Source of the DNA: a virus
Virus record (IMG/VR): IMGVR_UViG_3300032313_000518
Coordinates: 46,969-110,968 of that record
DNA length: 64,000 nt
Strand: one strand, 5' to 3'
Made by a program: the position numbers and the translations under genes. Positions 59,211 through 64,000 of the stretch are shown piece after piece. The notes beneath the pieces were generated by a model. It did not search any database. It saw nothing but the letters and a program-made list of their open reading frames with translations, and had not been told where the DNA came from. Every line of letters begins with the position of its first letter. Positions within the stretch are counted from its first letter, which is position 1.

Positions 59211-60311
59211 ATGGCAAGTTCAAAATTATTAAAAGAAGCAATCGCTGACGCTAAAGCTGTACGTGAAACTGCTATTGCCAATGCTAAAATTGCATTAGAA
59301 GAAGCATTTACTCCTCGTTTACAATCTATTCTTTCTAGAAAATTACAAGCCGAAATGGAAGGTGATGAAGACGAAGAAGCAGATATAACCGAAGATAATG
59401 ATACATCTACTGGAATTGGTACTGGTGATAACAAACAACCGGCAGATGCGGCAAATACAGCGCAGACTGACTTAAGTGGTATTTCTAAGCAATCAGCATC
59501 AGCTGGTGATGAGTTAGAAGGACACGATGAAGTTGATGATTTAATGGAAGGCGAAGACGAAGAAGCACCGGCAATGGAAGGTGAAGATGAGGCTGAGTAC
59601 GCAGCAGAAGGTGAAGAAATGGCACCAGAGGCTGATGAAGATGAATTAGATTTGGAATCTATCATCAGAGAATTAGAAGACGAAATCGGAGTTGAAGAAT
59701 CTGATGAGTTAGGATACGAAGACCCAACAGGCGTTGAGAACGCATACGAAGGTGAAGAAGAAGCTCCAGCAGCAGAAGCTCCAGCGGAAGATGAAATGGA
59801 AGCTCCAGCGATGGAAGGAGAAGAAGAAGAAACTATCGATTTAGACGAAATCCTTCGTGAGATGGGTTACGGAGATGATGAAGAAGTTTCTGAAGAAGAA
59901 GAAGCAGGAAACGAAGAAGAAATGGCAGCAATGCAATCTGAATTGAAAGAAGCATATTCAACTATTCAATCTTTGAGAAAAACTATCAACGAAGTAAATT
60001 TATTAAACGCTAAATTACTTTACACTAACAAATTGTTCAGAGGATATAATCTAACTAATGAGCAAAAAATTAAAGTTGTAGAGAATTTAGACAGAACTTC
60101 TAACGTAAGAGAAGTTAAATTGGTTTACGCAACATTATCTGAATCAATGAAATTCACTGGTACTGAAAGAAAAGTAGCAGCTAAGAAAAGCATAACTGAA
60201 GGGTTAGCATCTAAGCCAACTGCATCTACTGCACCAGCAAAACAAATTATTTCAGAAAATACAAATGAATTAGCAAATCGCTTTAAGCAATTAGCTGGTA
60301 TCATTAAATAA
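59211..60311 (+). CDS. 22: Prohead core scaffold protein, gp22-like
   Basis: The protein has 366 residues; T4 gp22 has 269. It starts ASSKLLKEAIADAKAVRETA, a helical targeting-like segment with L-K-E-A. Residues about 45-250 are extremely acidic and Ala-rich (runs of Glu-Asp with MEGEDE and AP). The C-terminal third is helical (ELKEAYSTIQSLRKTINEVN; EQKIKVVENLDRTSNVREVK). Acidic helical content, length and position directly before the capsid gene fit the T4 core protein, which is cut to small peptides by gp21; KSITEGLAS and LKEAYST are candidate sites. Starts shared with T4 are not evident from sequence alone. Confidence 0.78.
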   Translation: MASSKLLKEAIADAKAVRETAIANAKIALEEAFTPRLQSILSRKLQAEMEGDEDEEADITEDNDTSTGIGTGDNKQPADAANTAQTDLSGISKQSASAGDELEGHDEVDDLMEGEDEEAPAMEGEDEAEYAAEGEEMAPEADEDELDLESIIRELEDEIGVEESDELGYEDPTGVENAYEGEEEAPAAEAPAEDEMEAPAMEGEEEETIDLDEILREMGYGDDEEVSEEEEAGNEEEMAAMQSELKEAYSTIQSLRKTINEVNLLNAKLLYTNKLFRGYNLTNEQKIKVVENLDRTSNVREVKLVYATLSESMKFTGTERKVAAKKSITEGLASKPTASTAPAKQIISENTNELANRFKQLAGIIK

Positions 60312-60337
60312 ACAAACTAAACAAAAAATATTATAAA

Positions 60338-61996
60338 ATGGCAAATTTTGATTTATCCAAGTTAATGGAAGGCAAAAACCCACAAGCAGTAATGTTGGCT
60401 GAAACACGTCAATTGAAATCTAAGTGGGAGAAAACCGGTCTATTAGAAGGTATGAAAGATAGAGACCAACACTCTATGGCAGTTCTTTTAGAGAACCAAG
60501 CTAAGCAATTGTTGGACGAGGCAACTCAAACTGGTACTTCTTCTGGTTCAGAAGAGTGGAGTGGTGTAGCTTTACCTTTAGTAAGAAGAATCTTCGGTGA
60601 GATTGCTTCTAAAGAATTCGTTAGTGTACAACCTATGAACTTACCTTCTGGTCTTGTATTCTTCTTAGATTTCAAATATGGCTCAGCACAAGGAGCAGCA
60701 GGACAATTCGGTGGAAAATCACTTTTTGGTGGTACTAACGCAACTGGTTCAGCAGCTAACTTTGGTAGAACTGATGCAGCAACAGGTGGTTTATATGGTG
60801 AAGGCCGTTATGGTTATTCAGTAAACGATGCTACTGCAACTATTACTACTACTCAAGTAAATGGTACAATCACTTCAGCATCTGGTGTAACTTGGTCTGA
60901 AGTTGGATATGATTCAGCAATTTCTGCATCAGTTTCGGCTGGTAAAGTATTTAAATTAACTGTATCTGGTTCAGCAATCGCTTCAACTTTTGATTCTAAT
61001 GCAGTTCGTTCTACATTAGTAACAAACGCTGGTGTATTCGCTAACTTAAACCAATACAACTATTACAACTCAACTTCTGGATTAGCGGTATTATACGTTT
61101 CTGGTTCTACTTTAGCAGCAGCTGGTGGTCCTTCAAACACTATCGTTTACTCTGAAGTTCCTGTAGCTTATGATAGAGGAGATTTCGAAGATTCAACTGC
61201 AAACTCTGCTGGTAACACAACAACTGCATTGGATATCCCTGAAATCGACTTAGAATTGAAATCAGAGGCAATCGTTGCTAAGACTCGTAAGTTGAAAGCA
61301 GTTTGGACTCCTGAATTAGCACAAGACTTAAATGCATATCACTCAATCGATGCAGAAGCTGAATTAACTTCTATGTTATCTGATTATATCTCATTAGAGA
61401 TTGACTTAGAAATCTTAGATATGTTAAAGAGCAACGCATTGACTACTGAATACTGGTCTGCAACTATTGGTGAGGAATTACTTAACAATGGTGCAACTGG
61501 ACAAGCAGCTTGGTCTACTGGTAACTCTTCATTGGCTTACCAAAAGAACACTTGGTTCCAGACTTTAGGAACTAAAATCAATAAGGTATCTAATAAGATT
61601 CACCAATTAACATTAAGAGGTGGAGCTAACTTCATCGTTGCTTCTCCTGATGTTTGTACTATCTTAGAATCTATTCCTGGATTCGTAGTAAACGCTGATA
61701 AAGATGCAACATCTTTCGCAGCTGGTGTAACTCAAGTAGGTGCTATGGCTAATCGCTACACTGTTTACAAAAACCCTTATATGACTTCTAACGAAATCTT
61801 ATTAGGATATAGAGGTAACAACTTCTTAGAGACAGGTGCAGTTTACGCTCCATATGTTCCTTTGATTATGACTCCTTTAGTGTACGACCCACAAAACTTC
61901 ACACCAAGACGCGGAGTTATGACTCGTTACGCTAAGAAAATGGTCCGTCCGGAATACTACGGAAAGATTTATGTTAAAGATTTACAAAACATCTAA
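60338..61996 (+). CDS. 23: Major capsid protein, gp23-like
   Basis: The protein has 552 residues; T4 gp23 has 521. LVRRIFGEIASKEFVSVQPM and NLPSGLVFFLDFKYGS near residues 85-115 are the conserved N-arm and first strand of T4-type capsids. DIPEIDLELKSEAIVAKTRK, LKAVWTPELAQDLNAYHSID and the end (MTPLVYDPQNFTPRRGVMTR; YAKKMVRPEYYGKIYVKDL) are the strongest signatures. LLDE|ATQTG puts a prohead protease site at E61/A62, close to E65/A66 in T4 gp23. It builds the capsid hexamers. A strong terminator follows. Confidence 0.95.
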   Translation: MANFDLSKLMEGKNPQAVMLAETRQLKSKWEKTGLLEGMKDRDQHSMAVLLENQAKQLLDEATQTGTSSGSEEWSGVALPLVRRIFGEIASKEFVSVQPMNLPSGLVFFLDFKYGSAQGAAGQFGGKSLFGGTNATGSAANFGRTDAATGGLYGEGRYGYSVNDATATITTTQVNGTITSASGVTWSEVGYDSAISASVSAGKVFKLTVSGSAIASTFDSNAVRSTLVTNAGVFANLNQYNYYNSTSGLAVLYVSGSTLAAAGGPSNTIVYSEVPVAYDRGDFEDSTANSAGNTTTALDIPEIDLELKSEAIVAKTRKLKAVWTPELAQDLNAYHSIDAEAELTSMLSDYISLEIDLEILDMLKSNALTTEYWSATIGEELLNNGATGQAAWSTGNSSLAYQKNTWFQTLGTKINKVSNKIHQLTLRGGANFIVASPDVCTILESIPGFVVNADKDATSFAAGVTQVGAMANRYTVYKNPYMTSNEILLGYRGNNFLETGAVYAPYVPLIMTPLVYDPQNFTPRRGVMTRYAKKMVRPEYYGKIYVKDLQNI

Positions 61997-62027
61997 TCAA
62001 TAACATACTCTTAGAGTGAATAAAATT

Positions 62028-62054
62028 GGGGGAAAATGGATTTCCCCCTTTTTT
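62028..62054 (+). terminator. Rho-independent terminator after the capsid gene
   Basis: GGGGGAAA (62028-62035) pairs with TTTCCCCC (62041-62048) around a five-base loop, followed by six T. It ends the capsid transcript. Confidence 0.9.
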
Positions 62055-62084
62055 ATGCCCTTTTGGGTTTCCAAAACTATTTGA

Positions 62085-62092
62085 TATTTATA
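62085..62092 (+). promoter_or_regulatory. Late-promoter-like box TATTTATA
   Basis: Exact 8-mer after the capsid terminator, 37 bases before the ATG at 62130. Confidence 0.58.
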
Positions 62093-62129
62093 TGGGTAAA
62101 CGTTATAGTTTAACAAATAATATAAAATA

Positions 62130-62732
62130 ATGGGACAAAGAAAAACAACCATACGAACGGGCACATGGGCACCAAGTTGGGGATATAGTTTAGAAGCATC
62201 TGCTAGTATGGCACAAAATCCAACAAATCAAAATAGAAGTACGGGAACAAACTATTGGGTTACTGGTAGTATGATTATTCCAGCAGGTGTAGCAACAATT
62301 ACATCCGCATCTTATGGATTAGGACCTGTAAATACCACCGCAAAAGTATCAATACCTTTTGAAAACTTTGTCTCCAAACATACATTAATAGCACATGATT
62401 CGGATGATGTTAAAGGATTTTCAATTTTAGCATACAATGGTGTGATATCAACATTAGCTGGATATAATGAATTTAGTAGTAGTACATTTAATAATACATC
62501 ACAATCATATGCTGTAATATATGTTTCCGCATCTAAAGCTAATATGGGAAATATTGGTGGTAATAGTTTGTATTTATCATTAGGTACATCACAAAATAAT
62601 TCAGCAACTCGTAATGGAAACGATTCTACTACAAATGTTAGTGAGCACGTTGCATTTGCTACTAAATATCCAACCGATACAAGAGGATGGACTTTGGTGA
62701 AGGGAGTTTTAACATCTCCAAAAAATCAATAA
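62130..62732 (+). CDS. Beta-rich virion protein of unknown function
   Basis: The protein has 200 residues, rich in Ser, Thr, Asn and Gly, without signal peptide. It starts GQRKTTIRTGTWAPSWGYSL, and the next gene also starts MGQ. HVAFATKYPTDTRGWTLVKG near the end echoes AAFEAKYPNTGRANRDLG of the next protein (A-x-K-Y-P-x-x-x-R). It has its own late-type box after the capsid gene, so an outer capsid or neck decoration protein is a reasonable guess. Confidence 0.58.
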   Translation: MGQRKTTIRTGTWAPSWGYSLEASASMAQNPTNQNRSTGTNYWVTGSMIIPAGVATITSASYGLGPVNTTAKVSIPFENFVSKHTLIAHDSDDVKGFSILAYNGVISTLAGYNEFSSSTFNNTSQSYAVIYVSASKANMGNIGGNSLYLSLGTSQNNSATRNGNDSTTNVSEHVAFATKYPTDTRGWTLVKGVLTSPKNQ

Positions 62733-62770
62733 TAAAGTTACAATAAACTAAAATAAAAATTAATAATAAA

Positions 62771-63010
62771 ATGGGACAAGTAAAAGGAAATCCAACACCA
62801 TCAGCAGAAAATGCAGCATTTGAAGCAAAATACCCAAATACAGGTAGAGCTAATAGAGATTTAGGTCAAATAATTGAATTGGCGGTAGAAGAAGCTATTG
62901 TTGAAGTAGCACCAGCAGTTGTAAAAGCTCCAGCAGTAGAAAAAGCTCCAGTAGTTGTATCCGCTCCAGTAGTTGAAAAAACTCCTACAACGGAAGAAGC
63001 TTCAGTTTAA
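62771..63010 (+). CDS. Small protein with a Val/Ala/Pro-rich tail
   Basis: The protein has 79 residues. The first 40 are ordinary (GQVKGNPTPSAENAAFEAKY); the last 35 are imperfect repeats of APAV, KAP and VVxK-type units (VVKAPAVEKAPVVVSAPVVE). Such Ala/Pro tails are extended. It follows the previous gene by 38 bases and shares an AxKYPxxxR motif with it. It is followed by a terminator. Function is unknown. Confidence 0.55.
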   Translation: MGQVKGNPTPSAENAAFEAKYPNTGRANRDLGQIIELAVEEAIVEVAPAVVKAPAVEKAPVVVSAPVVEKTPTTEEASV

Positions 63011-63042
63011 ATAGAATAACTATCCTTCACAAATATAGTTAG

Positions 63043-63075
63043 AGAGAGAATGGAAACGTTCTCTCTTTTTTATTT
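63043..63075 (+). terminator. Rho-independent terminator
   Basis: AGAGAGAA (63043-63050) pairs with TTCTCTCT (63059-63066) around an eight-base loop, followed by a T-rich tract. It ends the 62130-63010 transcript. Confidence 0.82.
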
Positions 63076-63096
63076 TACCCCTTTCCAATTTTTTTA

Positions 63097-63104
63097 TATT
63101 TATA
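63097..63104 (+). promoter_or_regulatory. Late-promoter-like box TATTTATA
   Basis: Exact 8-mer, after a terminator and 25 bases before the ATG at 63130. Confidence 0.6.
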
Positions 63105-63129
63105 AGAGTATTATAATATTTCAATAAAA

Positions 63130-63510
63130 ATGGCAGCAGGAAAATATTCATTCGTAATAGAACAGGGAGCAACAACAAATTTTCAAATAAATTGGAACAA
63201 TGAAAGTGGTTCGGCAATAGATTTAAGTGGTTATCAGGCTAGAATGCAAATCAGACCGGGTGTTGAATCATCTGATGTCTTTCTTTCATTATCATCATCT
63301 TTAAAGGCTGATAATACGGGAATCAATTTAAGTGGTTCTAATTTCATAACTCCATTGGCAAGTGGTTCAATTGGAGTATATATTTCTGCAGCATCTTCAT
63401 CCGCATTAAATTTTGGTGAAGCATTTTACGATATAGAATTGATAAAAGGTAATGAGGTTACCCGTTTATTAGAAGGTAAAGTTAAGTTATCTAAAAACGT
63501 AACTCGATAG
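63130..63510 (+). CDS. Conserved beta-sandwich virion protein upstream of the collagen-like fibre
   Basis: The protein has 126 residues. AAGKYSFVIEQGATTNFQIN, then IDLSGYQARMQIRPG and EAFYDIELIKGNEVTRLLEG followed by KVKLSKNVTR, form a compact domain that I recognise from many T4-like marine phages, where it usually precedes a fibre or collagen-like gene. It resembles the N-terminal domain of upper baseplate/neck proteins of the BppU type. It probably anchors the fibre encoded next, one base downstream. Confidence 0.7.
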   Translation: MAAGKYSFVIEQGATTNFQINWNNESGSAIDLSGYQARMQIRPGVESSDVFLSLSSSLKADNTGINLSGSNFITPLASGSIGVYISAASSSALNFGEAFYDIELIKGNEVTRLLEGKVKLSKNVTR

Positions 63511-63511
63511 G

Positions 63512-64000
63512 ATGTCAATACAAATAGAAAAAAATATTACAACTGTCCAAGTTGAAATACCAAAAACCAATGTTGCAATTGAAACTGCAGTAACGGAAAT
63601 AACTGTCCAAACTTCACAACCGGAAATAATAATAGCAACGGCAGGAGTTCAAGGACCGGTAGGACCGAGAGGGTTTGATACTGGTACATCAGGAACTTCT
63701 GGAACAAGCGGAGTAAATGGTTCATCAGGAACTTCTGGAATAGGAAGTAATGGTACATCGGGTACATCCGGTTCAAACGGTATAACTGGAGCAGGTGGTA
63801 CGGCTGGTTCATCTGGAACATCAGGTTTAAATGGTACATTCTTTGGAAGTAGTGGAACATCTGGAGTAAGTGGAAGTGGTGGCACAAGTGGTACATCAGG
63901 AACTTCTGGAGTAAGTGGAAGTAGTGGGACTAGTGGTATAAGTGGTAGTGATGGTACAAGCGGCACATCTGGAACAAGTGGCACTTCGGGAACGTCTGGA
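63512..64000 (+). CDS. Collagen-like fibre with GTSG repeats, cut by the window end
   Basis: ATG at 63512 opens a frame that runs off the window without a stop (163 codons seen). The first 45 residues (MSIQIEKNITTVQVEIPKTN) are a beta-type attachment segment, then GVQGPVGPRGFDTG begins a collagen-like Gly-x-y region that becomes (GTS)n with Ser, Asn, Val and Ile substitutions. Collagen-like trimers form slender virion fibres or whiskers. GTS-type triplets are frequent in Bacteroidota phages. The repeat continues past base 64000 so length and C-terminus are unknown. Confidence 0.85.
   Translation, partial: MSIQIEKNITTVQVEIPKTNVAIETAVTEITVQTSQPEIIIATAGVQGPVGPRGFDTGTSGTSGTSGVNGSSGTSGIGSNGTSGTSGSNGITGAGGTAGSSGTSGLNGTFFGSSGTSGVSGSGGTSGTSGTSGVSGSSGTSGISGSDGTSGTSGTSGTSGTSG
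63691..64000 (+). repeat. Nine-base ggtacatca-like repeats (Gly-Thr-Ser)
   Basis: Degenerate 9-base units coding Gly-Thr-Ser or Gly-Ser/Val-Ser tile the fibre gene to the window edge. Synonymous codons vary, so the repeat is kept at protein level. Confidence 0.82.

Noticed and set aside
59087-59665. Minus-strand Ser-rich frame of 192 residues
   Set aside because: It is the complement of Glu/Asp/Ala codons of the scaffold gene.
63537-63984. Two minus-strand frames opposite the collagen-like repeats
   Set aside because: Shadows of the GTS repeats; the + frame continues past the window.

Overview
The window is an internal piece of a T4-like contractile-tailed phage (myovirus) that most likely infects a Bacteroidota (Flavobacteriia-type) host. 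T4-type structural homologues identify the phage: gp25 and gp6 baseplate wedge, gp17 terminase, gp20 portal, gp21 prohead protease, gp22 scaffold and gp23 capsid. The host is inferred from three intergenic TATATTTG boxes that fit the Bacteroidota -7 element TAnnTTTG, the lack of Shine-Dalgarno sequences (starts follow A-rich stretches), high A+T, and GTSG-type fibre repeats. No tRNA, rRNA, integrase, insertion sequence or CRISPR array was seen. Almost everything is on the + strand; two short minus-strand genes (4575-4715 and 29838-30005) were found by reading the gaps.

Layout. 1-2925: a truncated protein, two glycosyltransferases, a tiny membrane peptide and an LpxH-like phosphoesterase (surface glycan genes). 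2968-6332: a secreted protein with long low-complexity spacers and a beta-rich C-terminus, a membrane-anchored periplasmic protein and a possible Ntn hydrolase. 6384-25097: baseplate and tail (spike-like protein, bimodular tail lysin, gp25, gp6, DNRLRE-like protein, very large wedge or fibre protein, two paralogous virion proteins). 25099-30005: GIY-YIG-like nuclease, primase, a single-chain fusion of the gp47/Mre11 and gp46/Rad50 homologues, and a minus-strand ribbon-helix-helix protein. 30049-42709: host-recognition and glycosylation block, with a fucosyltransferase-like gene, a 2069-residue S74-processed fibre, a Thr-Pro-repeat adhesin, a three-domain glycosyltransferase/methyltransferase fusion and a TibC/AAH-like heptosyltransferase. 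42756-61996: head block, with a nucleotidyltransferase/ligase-like fusion, terminase, portal, protease, scaffold, capsid and several probable head-packaged proteins, plus a DNA methyltransferase. 62130-64000: small virion proteins and the start of a collagen-like fibre.

Regulation. An 8-base motif, TATTTATA (the reverse complement of the T4 late -10 box TATAAATA), or a close variant precedes 21 genes, usually ending 18-27 bases before the start. I read it as the phage late promoter. The three host-type boxes instead precede the primase/recombination operon, the glycosyltransferase operon and the DNA methyltransferase. Five convincing rho-independent terminators were found or inferred from hairpin plus T-tract.

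Most interesting points: (i) a 684-residue protein built of modules joined by seven V-[NT]-E-[AGS] linkers that match the T4 prohead protease cleavage rule, together with other head-region proteins carrying similar N-terminal peptides, which suggests a set of packaged, protease-released proteins; (ii) phage-encoded glycosyltransferases, including a heptosyltransferase homologue with its four-cysteine finger, flanking fibre and adhesin genes; (iii) the candidate late promoter; (iv) the SbcD-SbcC-type fusion; (v) the nucleotidyltransferase/zinc-ribbon/ligase-like fusion. All functions are inferred from reading sequence; nothing was searched against a database.
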